DNA of 64,000 bases, from assembly GCF_027887165.1 (NCBI RefSeq), contig NC_077234.1, positions 254,045,158 through 254,109,157 on the forward strand, written 5' to 3'. Below, piece after piece: positions 38,188 through 48,147 of this stretch. A program made the translations under genes and the position numbers. Below the pieces are notes generated by a model. It was not told the DNA's origin. It made no database searches and worked only from the letters and a program-made list of their open reading frames with translations. Within the stretch, counting starts at the first letter, position 1. The number at the start of each line of letters is the position of its first letter. The DNA comes from Monodelphis domestica (Eukaryota; Chordata; Mammalia; Didelphimorphia; Didelphidae).

Positions 38188-38204
38188 AATATTTCTATTG
38201 CCTA
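38188..38204. repeat. Right target-site duplication of the U6-L1 insertion
   Basis: aatatttctattgccta directly after the A-rich L1 tail, partner of 34544-34560. Confidence 0.9.
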
Positions 38205-38540
38205 GTACCTGGTCTATATTTGTATATGTACCATGTATTGCAGAGAAGAAGGTATATTGCTTTTTTATTCCCTTTCAGTTTTCTCCAGATTTTTATTAAC
38301 TCTATTTTTTCTAGCATTTCATTTACTTCCCTGACTTTTTTCTTATTTATTTTTTGGTTTGATTTATCTAGTCCTAAAAGGAGAAGTTTGAGATCCCCCA
38401 ATAGTATGGTCTTACTATCTATTTCCTCTTTGAGTTTCTTCAATTTTTCCTTTGGAAATCCAGATGCTTTACCATTTGGAGCATAAATGATTAGTAATGA
38501 TATCACTTCTTGGTTTATAGTAACTTTTAGCAAAATTTAA
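38205..38540 (-). mobile_element. L1 LINE fragment (right half), minus strand
   Basis: Continues the endonuclease region of the L1 at 33645-34560. The minus-strand frame at 38195-38533 reads EVISLLIIYAPNGKASGFPK and ILLGDLKLLLLGLDKSN, the usual L1 endonuclease order. It ends near 38540 without reaching the endonuclease start. Confidence 0.85.
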
Positions 38541-39384
38541 TTTCCTTCTCTTTATTATAATTAGTTATTAAATGATTATTTAATCTAATTAGTGTCAGGG
38601 ATATAGACTACAGAAATGATTTTCTACTTCTTCCCTGTCCCCTTTAAGCCAGTGGCAGAGAATATTTTCCTATGTGTTCTTTAAGGGATTTGCATAAAGG
38701 GAGGCAGTTACAGATCCCCAGGGTCTTTGTCTTGGATTTTCTCTCCAAGAGCAGGTGGCTGGATGATTTCTCTGACAGGAATGAAGATTTGTTAATGATT
38801 TGAGTAAGTTTACTTGAAGACTGGAGATTTATAAAGAACTGAAAGGAAGAGTGTTACAAAAACTTATCCCCACTTCACCACAGGGAAACTGAAAAACTTC
38901 TGTTTCTCTGACTCTCAGAGAGAACAGAGGTGGATGATTTCAGCTTGGCCCTGACAGTTGGTGACAGTTGAAGTGAAAGAAGAAAGAGATTTAGGAGGTG
39001 GAAGAAGAAGGTAACTTACCAAATTGTAATCACAAGTGGAGTGACTGAGGTTTTGATTTTCCAGAACTCTGAGGGAAGAATTGAAGATTTGAGGCCTATT
39101 CTCTACAGCAACTAGCAGGTGGCAACAGAGAGCTAAGATGTCTGTGAAAACCTCACAGGTAGTTGGATATTTGAGTTAACACAGAGAAAAGAATTTTAAA
39201 ACTGAAGTATATATGTATATATATATATGTATATATATATATGTAAATTATATATTATAAATGTATATACATATATACATAATATATATTTAAAGAGTTC
39301 ATATAGTTGAAGTTCAGAGTTTTAGAATAGATTAATAAGTTAGAATTAAATCCTAGACAGTAAGGGAGTTGTTAGGTTTGATTT
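38541..39384. other. Unassigned, LTR-like in part, with TA microsatellite
   Basis: About 38585-39190 is GC-richer with several purine runs and a strongly non-L1 look, possibly an LTR, but no TG/CA ends or polyadenylation site stand out. A (TATG/TA)n tract follows at 39205-39300. Confidence 0.35.
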
Positions 39385-39478
39385 TTCTAAAATTTTATTT
39401 AATTAATTAATTTAGAATATGTTTCCATGATTACATGATTCATGTTCTTTCCTCCCCTCAAATTCCCCCACCCCCAAA
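39385..39478 (-). mobile_element. L1 LINE 3'UTR scrap, minus strand
   Basis: The pattern aattaatttagaatatgtttccatg followed by a C-rich tract (ccccctcaaattccccca in pieces) matches the 3' ends of the L1s at 2600 and 52030 read on the minus strand. Only about 90 bp, an extreme 5' truncation. Confidence 0.65.
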
Positions 39479-39959
39479 TCATAGGACTCAAGTGCTGGAA
39501 GCTGAGACACTGGGCAGTTCTTAGGACATTTACTCTTCCATTGCCCCGTTATCTACACAGGATAGACAATAGTCTGGTGGCAGATCCCATTTGCCACAGT
39601 TTTCAGGGCATCTGTGAGACTAATGGCATCCTTTCCCACAACAAAAATAGGTTGCTGACTCGAATTTGGGAGCAGGGTCCTGAGCCTGAATTTCTGGGCC
39701 ATACTGTTTTTTCTAGATCTGATCTCTCACAAGGAGGGTCTTTATTGGACATGACAAATTCACTTCCCTTCTACTGAGTTAGACCCCAAATTCACCACTT
39801 TTCATCCAGTGTGCAACAATTAGAAAGGATGATATCAATGTCACCCCACTGAAAAGCAAAGTGAATGCAATGGGCAATGGTGAATGGAATGGGTGTGATA
39901 TTCATGATACTTGCATAATTTATCCTTGATCCATGACAGATCTGTAATGGAAAAAGGGA
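39479..39959. other. Unassigned sequence
   Basis: An open plus-strand frame at 39442-39777 (about 111 codons) shows no pattern I recognise, and it begins in L1 3'UTR, so it is probably chance. No repeat family identified. Confidence 0.35.
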
Positions 39960-40643
39960 CATGAACTTGTACCCTACTGTTCCCCATAGCCACTACCCTC
40001 AGAAGTCAAGTAAAATTCTATGGTGCATAAGAAAAGATATTCGTTGTGTGGGGTGAGCTGAGAGAAGACAGAGGTGAAGGGGGAATAGGTGCAAGGGAGA
40101 CTATATGTGAGGAAAAAGGGAGGGAGCAGACCCCACAAAGGTTGGAAAGGTGGAGTCTTCTCCTGAAGAGAGGTGGTAATAATAACTCTAAATGTGAATG
40201 GGATTAACTCACCCATAAAGTGGAAGCAAAGAGCAGAGTGGATTAGAAAACAAAATCCTACCATATATTGTCTACAAGAAACGCATATGAGGTAGGTAGA
40301 CACACACACAAGTTAAAGGTAAAAGGCTGGAACAAAATCTATTGGGCATCAACTGAGAAAAAGAAGGCATAAGTTGTAATCATGATATCTGACAAAGCCA
40401 AAATAAAAATAGATATAGTTAAAAGAGAAAGATATCCTGATACAAGATAGTACAGACCATGAGAAAATATTAGTATTCAACATGTATGCAACAAATGGTA
40501 TAGCATCCAAATTTCTAAAGGAGAAACTAATGGATTTCAAAGCAAAAATGGATAGCAAAACTATACTAATGGGAGACCTGAAACTTCCTCTATCAGATCT
40601 AGATAAATCAAACCAGAAAATAAATAAGAAATAGGTAAGAGAA

Positions 40644-41412
40644 GTGAATGAAATCTTAGAAAAATTAGAGTTAATAGATATGTGGAGAAAAATAAGTAGA
40701 AATAAAAAGGAATGCAACTTCTTTTCAGTAGCACACTGTACAGTTACAAAGATTGACCATGTACTAGGTCATAAAAACATGGCAAACAAGTACAAAACAT
40801 TAGAAATAGTAAATGCAAACTTCTCAGTTCATAACTCAATAAAAATAATAATTATTAAGGTTACATGGAGGGGCAAATCAAAAATTAATTGGAAATTAAA
40901 TAATATGATTCTTCAAAATCAGTTAGTTAAAGAACAAACCATAGAAACAAATAATAGTTTCAATGAAGAAAATGACAATGATGAGACATCCTTTCAAAAT
41001 TTATGGGATGTAGCCAAATCAGTAATCAAGAGGAAATTTATATCCTTGAGTGCATATATTAACAAATTAGGGAGGGCAGAGGTCAATGAATTGGGAATGC
41101 AAATTTAAAGAAATTAAAAGTGAACGAATTAAAAATCCTCAGATGAAAACTAAATTAGAGATTCTAAAAATTAAAGGAGAAATTAATAAAACTGAAAGTA
41201 AAAGAACTAATGTTTTAATAAATAAGACCAGAAGGTGGTACTTTGAAAAAAATAGACAAAGTACTGGTCAATCTATTAAAAAAGGAAAGCAGAAAATCAA
41301 ATTAAAAGTATCAAACATGAAAAGGGAGACCTCACCTCTAATGAAGAGGAAATTAAGGCAATCATTAAAAACTATTAAGCTCAAGTATATGACAATAAAT
41401 ATAGCAATCTAG
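40644..41412 (+). pseudogene. L1 ORF2 endonuclease end and linker, two overlapping open pieces
   Basis: 40644-41108 (about 154 codons) carries the end of the endonuclease (ELIDMWRKI, KIDHVLGHKNMANKYK) and the linker beginning (WKLNNMILQNQLVKEQ). A frameshift near 41090-41100 moves the reading to 41086-41412, which continues the linker (KTKLEILKIKGEINKTESKR, RRWYFEKN). The pattern is that of standard L1 ORF2 and there is no separate gene. Confidence 0.85.
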
Positions 41413-41665
41413 GTGAGATGGATGAATATTTAGAAATATATAAATTGCTTAGATTAACAGAAGAAAAAATAGAATACTTAAATAACCACATCTCAGAAAG
41501 AAATTGAATAAGCCAACAAAGAACTCCCTAAGAAAAAATCTCCAGAGCCTGATGGATTCATAAATTAATTCTATAAAACATTTAATGAACAACTAATCCC
41601 AATGCTTTATAAACTATTTCACATAATAAGTAAAGAAGAAGTTCTATCACATTCATAACACAAAT

Positions 41666-42470
41666 ATGGTATTGATTCCAAAGTCAGTCAGGTCAAAAAG
41701 AGAGAAAGAAAACTATAGACCAATCTCCTTAATGAACATAGATGCAAAAATCTTAAATAGGATACTAGCAAACAGACTCCAGCAAGTGATCAGGATGGTT
41801 ATTCACTATGATCAGGTGGGATTTATACCAGGAATGCAAGGATGGTTCAATATTGGAAAAACCATTCACATAATTGAACACATCAACAAGCAAACCAATA
41901 AAAATCACATGATTATCTCAATAGATGCAGAAAAACCCTTTGACAATACAAAACTCATTCCTATTGAAAACACTAGAAAGAATAGGAATTGAAGGACCTT
42001 TCCTAAAAATAATAAACAGTATATGTCTAAAATCATTAGCAAGCATCATCTGCAATGGGGATAAATTAGAAGCATTCCCTATAAGATAAGGAGTGAAACA
42101 AGGATGCCCATTATCACTTCTATTATTTAACATTTTATAAGAAACACTAGCTGTAGCAATTAGAGAAGAAAACGAAATTGAAGGTATTAAAATTGGCAAT
42201 GAGAAGGCCAAGCTATCATTCTTTGCAAATGATATAATGATCTACTTAAAGAATCCTAGAGAGAATCCACCAAAAAGCTAGTGGAAATAATCAACAACTT
42301 TAGCAAAGTTGCAGGATACAAAATAAACCCACACAAATCATCAGCATTTTTATATATTTCCAACTCATCCCAGCAGCAAGAGTTAGAAAGAGAAATTCAC
42401 TTTAAAAATCACCACAGACAATATAAAATACTTGGGATTCTATCTGCCAAGACAAACACAGGAACTATAT
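41666..42470 (+). pseudogene. L1 ORF2 reverse-transcriptase remnant
   Basis: 41666-41992 keeps [46 protein letters not shown] and [10 protein letters not shown] frameshift near 41945 and later stops break the remainder. 42281-42472 retains [20 protein letters not shown]. The FADD-equivalent at about 42220 reads FAND, so a key metal-binding Asp is lost in addition to the breaks. Confidence 0.85.
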
Positions 42471-44270
42471 GAACACATCTACAAAACACTTTCTACACAA
42501 TTAAAACTAGATCTAAATAACTGCAAAAAAAAAAACACATTAATTGCTCATGAGTAAGATGGCCTAACATAATTAAAATGACAATCCTACCCAAATTAAT
42601 TTACTTATTTAGTGTCATACCCATGAAAGTACAAGGAAACTTCTTTACTGAATTAGAAAATCAACATAACAAAATCCATTTGGAAGAACAAAAGGTAAAG
42701 AATGTCAAGGGAAATAATGAATAAAATGAAGGATGGTGGCCTAGCTGCACCAGATTTTAACTATACTACAAAGCAGTGATCACTAAAACAATATGGTACT
42801 GGTTAAGAGACAGAAGGGAGGATCAGTGGAATAGAATTGGGGTAAGTGACCTCAACAAGATAGTCTATGATAAACCCAAAGATCCCAGCTTTTGGGACAA
42901 AAACCCACTATTTGATGAAAACTGCTAGGAAAATTGAAAGACAGTATGGGAGAAATTAGGTTTGGATCAACATCTCACACCCTACACCAAGATAAACTCA
43001 GAATGGGTGAATGGTCTGAATATAAAGAAGGAAACTATAAGTAAATTAGGTGAACATAGAATAGTATACATGTCAGATCCTTGGGAAAGGAAGGATTTTA
43101 AGACGAAGCATAAGTTAGAAAAAAAAATTTTCATTACATTAAATTAAAAAGGTTTTGTACAAACAAAATGAATGTAACCAAAATTAGAAGGGAAGCAACC
43201 AATTGGGAAACAATCTTCATAACAAAAACCTCTGACAAAGGTCTAATTACTCAGATTTATAAGAAGCTAAATCAATTCTATAAAAAAAAATCAACCCATT
43301 CCACAATTGATAAATTGGCAAGGACATGAATAGGCAATTTTCAGATAAAGAAATCAAAACCATTAATAAGCACATGAAATAAAATTTAAATCTCTCATAG
43401 TCAGAGTGATGCAAATCAAAACAACTTTAAGATATCACCTCACACCTAGATGACTGATTAACATGACAGCAAAGGAAAGCAATAAATGTTGGAATGGATG
43501 TGGTAAAATTGGGACATTAATATGTTGCTGGTGCAGCTGTGAATTGATCCAAACATTCTGGATGGAAATTTGGAATGATACCCAAAGAGCTTTAAAAGGC
43601 TACCTATCCTTTGAGCCACCCATAGCACTGCTGGATTTGTACCCCAAAGAGATAACAGGGGGAAAAATCTTGTACCAGATTATTCATAACTTTGCTCTTT
43701 GTGGTAACAAAAAATTGGAAAATGAAGAATCTCCTCCAATTATGGAATGACTGAACAAATTGTGGTATATGTTGATGATGGTATACTATTGTGCTGAAAG
43801 GAATAATAAACTGGAGCAATTCCATGTGAACTGGAACAATCTCCAAGAACTGATGCAGAGTCAAAGGAGCAGAACCTGGAGAATATTATACATAGAGACT
43901 GATACACTGTGGTACAATCGAATGTAATGGACTTCTCTACTAGCAGCAATACAATGATCCAGGACAATTCTGAGAGATTTATGAGAAAGAACACTATCTG
44001 CATTCAGAGGAAGAACTGTGGGAATAGAAACACAGAAGGAAAACAACTACTTGATTACATGGGTTGATGGGGATATGATTGGGGATATAGACTCTAAACA
44101 ATCACCCTACTGCAAATATCAATAATATGGAAATAGGTCTTGATCAATGACACATATAAAACTCTGTAGAACTGAACATGATCTATGGGAATGGGGGAAG
44201 GGGAGGGGAGGGAAAGAACATGAATCTTGTAACCATGGGAAAATATCCTAATTTTTTTAAATAAACAAAT

Positions 44271-45157
44271 GCCCAATGGTGTTTCTTTGGGAATAGATGC
44301 TCCTTGCCTCATACTCCCCTCCTCTAACTGCACTCCACCTTCCCTAGAGCACAACAAAAGTCCAACTGTACCTCACATAGAGATGTCCAAAAAAAGGTAG
44401 AGGACCCCATGGAGTAGAGGTTAAAGGAAAGTTTTATTTCTTACCTCTGATGGAAAGGAGCTCAAGTGTGATGTTTCCTAGTCGATGTCCCATAGCCTCC
44501 TTGGAGTTGATAGTGTAGAGTAGCATTGCTATAGGATGGCAGCTTCTTCCTGTGGATCACGTTTGGCATATTTTTTGGCATCTGGGAACTTAGCATCTCC
44601 CTTTTCAAATTCATGTAATCCATTGACCACTTTGTTATCATTTGTCAGGGAGAGGTCTTGAAACCCTTCCAGATTGTGAACATGGAGAGGGGATAGGATA
44701 TATTGGAGGACCAGTATAGGCAATTAATTTTTTCTAAGAAAAGTATAAGCAGTTAACAAATTAACAAAATAGATTGTGTACAAAGTTGATGCCTAGTATA
44801 GAACAATATCACTCTGGTTCTCAAAGTGAATTATTGAACAATCTACAATTCATATTTGTTTAATGCTGAAACTGAAGGTGTTGCTGTTGCTGTTTAACTA
44901 GTGCTAACTGATAAAATGCAAGATTTCAGAGTATGCAGGTTCTATTCCTATTACTATCTCTTACTGCCCACTATAAATCCATATCACTTATAACTTTTGT
45001 GAATGTATTCCTTTGTATTTTGTGTGTTTGCCAATAATATTTTCTTTTTGGTTGGAGAGGGAAGAGTAAAAGTCAGCAAGGTAGCAGGAAAATTAATTGT
45101 AAAGCAAAAATTACACTCAGCAAGGTAAAATAAAAACAACAGCAACAGCTTAGCATT
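44271..45157 (-). pseudogene. Unassigned region with a possible processed-pseudogene fragment
   Basis: On the minus strand 44529-44723 is open and reads, near its end, NGLHEFEKGDAKFPDAKKYA then a stop, followed by about 150 bases that could be a 3'UTR with AATAAA near 44437-44432 (tttatt on plus). This layout (end of an ORF, short UTR, polyadenylation signal) fits a 5'-truncated processed pseudogene or an old terminal exon. I do not recognise the protein. The alternative is an LTR element with a chance frame. 44730-45157 holds nothing I recognise. Confidence 0.3.
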
Positions 45158-45170
45158 AAGAATGTAAGAA

Positions 45171-45365
45171 GAAGGGAACAGTTAGTTGACTCAATGGATT
45201 GAGAGGCAAGTCTAGACATGGAAAGTCATGGGTTTGGACCTGTCCTCGGGCACTTCCTAGCTGTGTGTTCCTGGCCAAGTCACTTTACCTTCAGCCTTTC
45301 ATACACTTTTTTCTTGGAATCAATGCATAGAATTTATTCTAAGAAGGAAGGTAAGGGTTTAAAAA
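45171..45365 (+). mobile_element. tRNA-derived CORE-SINE (MAR/MON type), older copy
   Basis: Same architecture as 25951-26150 but more diverged: tcaatggattgagaggcaag (A-box zone), gggtttggacctg (B-box zone), cacttcctagctgtgtg (CORE) and a gtaagggtttaaaaaaa tail. Candidate target duplication aagaatgtaagaa (45158-45170) and aagaatatagga (about 45366-45377). Confidence 0.85.
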
Positions 45366-45377
45366 AAGAATATAGGA

Positions 45378-46239
45378 GTAAGAGAGAGAGATGACCTTCA
45401 ATTTTTTTATCTTCATTTAAAAAAACAAACAATTAAGCTGTGGACATGCAATTCAGCTCAATCACATTCTGTCCTTGAAAAGACCCTGGGGAGAAATTTA
45501 TATTTCTTGGGAAAAGAAATATATGCATTAATAATTCTGTACCACAAGGATCTCTTTTACATACACTGCTCATATCATCAGAACAAGGGGTATTGTTAAT
45601 AAAGACAGGAACAGTGAAAGAGGAAGATATTAAGCTTTGTAAGAAATGGTTGGAAACTGTGACAATACCAGCTTGGGCTCCCTTTGAGCTCATTTAAAAA
45701 ATTGTCATTAAAAGTATTAAAATTAGCTTTGGGGGTATGAAAATTCTAAAGAGTTAAGGTATTGTTATTGCCATTCTATTAGATGTATCACAAATATTCA
45801 ATAAAATAATCTTATCTCTAACCAGTTTTCCCTTGCTTTTTCATACCCTCCCTTTCTTGCAGCTTCTACCTCCTTTCTGCCTACCTCCATTGTTTCCAAC
45901 ATTTTCCTTCTTCTCTGGATCCAACCTGAAAGTTACATAGATAAAGTCAAAGTCTTTGGTGTAAGGGAAAGATTCAAAATTGCTCCCCCACTTACTGCAC
46001 TGAGACTAATGGTAAAAACCCAACTGACTGGGATCTCAGGGGGAAGACTGCAACCATGAGGGAGTACCTTGGTACCACCATGGAAAGCTCAGGGCTCTTA
46101 TGGAACAGCTGGCAGGGAAATGACTGGCAAAAATGAGTAGAGAAGAGGAATGAGGTAAACTATCTTCAGCCTCCACACCTTGACTTTTACCTTCAGCCTC
46201 AACTGACAGCTGAGGAAGATCTGGCTTCAGGTCACATTA
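45378..46239. other. Unassigned, may include L1 5'UTR at its right end
   Basis: No recognisable gene. From about 45950 on the base composition and direction fit a possible 5'UTR of the L1 that follows, but I see no direct match to the other 5'UTRs here. Confidence 0.35.
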
Positions 46240-46881
46240 ATAGAACAGGAGAGAGAATTTAAGAAGTATTGAACTACCAAAGGAGAATGACAAAAGAAAA
46301 TCCTGGACATCATTCTACAGGAAATTATCTAAGAAAACTGCCTCAACATTCCTGAGCAGGAGGGAAAAGTGGAGATTGAAATAATCCACAGATCATCTCC
46401 TGTACTTAGTTCCAAAGTGACAACACTCAGGAATGTTATAGTCAAATTCAGGAACTTCCAGACCAATGAAAAAATATTACAAACTTCTAAGAAGAAGTCA
46501 TTCAGACACTGAAGGACCAGAAAGCATGGAATATGATATTCCAGAAAGCAAGGGAGATGAGTCTACAACTACACAGAAAAACTGATTATATTCTTGCAGA
46601 GGAAAGTAAGTCTTTTTAATAAAATAGAAGACTTCCAAGTATTCCTAAAGAAAAGACCAGACTTAAACAGAAAATCTGTTGCCCAAACATAGAACACAAG
46701 AAAATCACCAAAAGGTAATTAATAAAGGAAGAAAAAAAAATTTTAAGGGACACAATGAGTTAAAATGATTTGTATTCCTATAAGAAAAGAAGATAGTGGT
46801 AACTCTTGAAAATTTTTACCACCTGGGTAGCTAGAAGAATTAAACTTAGAGGAAACAGTTACAAAAAGGATGAAATATCAA

Positions 46882-46882
46882 G

Positions 46883-46914
<32 letters not shown>

Positions 46915-46922
46915 GTCAATCT
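46882..46922. repeat. (AT)n microsatellite at an insertion site
   Basis: Alternating at/ta run ending in atatgtcaatct, which is the left target duplication of the next element. Confidence 0.85.
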
Positions 46923-47484
46923 GGGGTGTATGGGGTGCTCAGGGAGGGGTAACATCTCTGGTATGGTGGGCTTGTTGTGCCCTTCTAGGGCAGCTTTCCA
47001 GCCACTGACCCTCACCTGACACCCAGCTCTCACTTGTGGCTCCCAGCAGCTGCTAGCATGCGGCAGCGGCCATACCCCGGGCAACGGCTTCAACAGGCCG
47101 GCTAAACCTTGTGAGGGTAGCCATCGGGTCAACATTGGCCCCTGGTGAACTAGGGCTTTGCTCACCCAGCATGTGAAGACTGCTTCAGCGGAACAGGCAG
47201 AAGAAACCAACAAGAAAGTTCAACGGCTGAGATGGCGGTGCAGCAAGGCACTGTGGAGTTCTTAGGGTGTGATGGAGCACAAAAGACAACACAGCCATCC
47301 AATACAGCTGAGGAAGTCTCCAGGTGTAACGACTTTTCTTGCCAATGGACCCAGTCTTCCAACGCCGAGAGAGTGGGACTATCTCTGTGCATCGACTTTT
47401 CCACTTAAATCTTCATGCACAGGTGTCTTTGTGCACAAAAACGCACAAAGACAATCGTTATCCTCGGTTTGAGAGACAACCAAC
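46923..47484 (+). mobile_element. Short non-autonomous derivative of the RTE-like LINE (RTE-SINE type)
   Basis: 562 bp. Its first 512 bp match 57360-57868 of the long RTE-like element closely (a few percent differences plus a 3-bp insertion), and its last about 40 bp (gcacaaagacaatcg onward) match the extreme 3' end at 61402-61444. The 3.5 kb between, with all coding sequence, is absent. It is flanked by a perfect 12-bp duplication, atatgtcaatct, at 46911-46922 and 47485-47496, so it integrated as a unit and was not deleted afterwards. The junction forms an 11-bp hairpin (47424-47434 with 47443-47453). It sits inside the L1 spacer. Open frames in it (for example 46878-47213 minus) are not conserved genes. 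Confidence 0.93.
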
Positions 47485-47954
47485 ATATGTCAATCTATAC
47501 ATATATATGCAGATATATGCATAAAATATACATATATAACTAGAGGTAAAAAGAGGTTAATACTAAGAGAAATGGGAAAAAGGTCAAAATGGGGTAAATT
47601 TATATTTCATAAAGAAGCTCATGGTGGGAGTGGGAGAAAAAAGCAATATGCTGGAAGGGTTAAGAGGTTGGGGACAGGAAATACTTAATTCTTGTGTGCA
47701 TTGAAATTGACTCAAAGAGGGAAGGACATTCAGATCCATTGGGACAGAGAATTGCTTCATGCCCTATAAAGAAGCAAAAGGGTAACAAACAAACTGGTGG
47801 GGAGGGAAGCAATACAAGGGAAGGAGAGTGTTGGGGTACTTTAAAAAGATCCTAAAGAAAAATAAGAGGGGGATAAGAAGGAGAGGAAATAAAGGGAAGT
47901 AAAATAAGGGTGGGAATTATGGGGGCTGATTAAAAATAAAACAATGGTGTAGAA

Positions 47955-48147
47955 TAGCGGTTCTCAACCTCTCAATTTGTAGCAATGACAATACATAATA
48001 CATATCAGGTATTTACATTCCAAATCATAACTGTAGTAAAATTACAGTTTTGAAGTAGCCACAAAAATACTTTTTTTGGTTTGGGGTCACTGCAACATGG
48101 GGAACTGCATTGCGGGGTCACAGCATTAGAAACATTGAGAACCACTG
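47955..48147 (+). mobile_element. SPIN-like hAT DNA transposon, non-autonomous (MITE)
   Basis: 193 bp with terminal inverted repeats: left tagcggttctcaacct, right ..ttgagaaccactg, matching the consensus start cagcggttctcaacctg known for SPIN/hAT elements. The interior also resembles non-autonomous SPIN copies (aatcataactgtag, attacagttttgaagtagc, ggtttggggtcactgcaaca). Flanking 8-bp target duplication typical of hAT: gtgtagaa at 47947-47954 and gtatagaa at 48148-48155 (7 of 8). It contains no transposase. It interrupts L1 sequence, so the L1 is older. Confidence 0.92.

Larger units (their letters stand above)
39960..44270 (+). mobile_element. L1 LINE, plus strand, spacer plus ORF2 to 3' end
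   Basis: Begins in the ORF1-ORF2 spacer (5' truncated). The endonuclease starts near 40165 (plus-strand LNVNGIN-type start; catalytic-domain segment NKYKTLEIVNANFSVHNSI at about 40785-40840). Linker at 40980-41410, RT at 41665-42470 with SIDAEKPFD and KSSAFLYI still readable but with FAND-like change at the catalytic FADD site (ctttgcaaatgat near 42220), C-terminal domain at 43380-43750, G-rich 3'UTR near 44190-44215, A-rich end at about 44255-44270. Numerous stops and frameshifts. Confidence 0.92.

Noticed and set aside
38585-39190. Host exon or enhancer
   Set aside because: GC-richer and purine-rich but without splice-like ORFs; an LTR is the simpler guess, and even that is weak.
46878-47404. 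Minus-strand Cys/Ser/Pro-rich frames, also present at 57327-57838
   Set aside because: They repeat because the two regions are copies of the same RTE 5' non-coding sequence; frames differ in length and are not conserved as protein.
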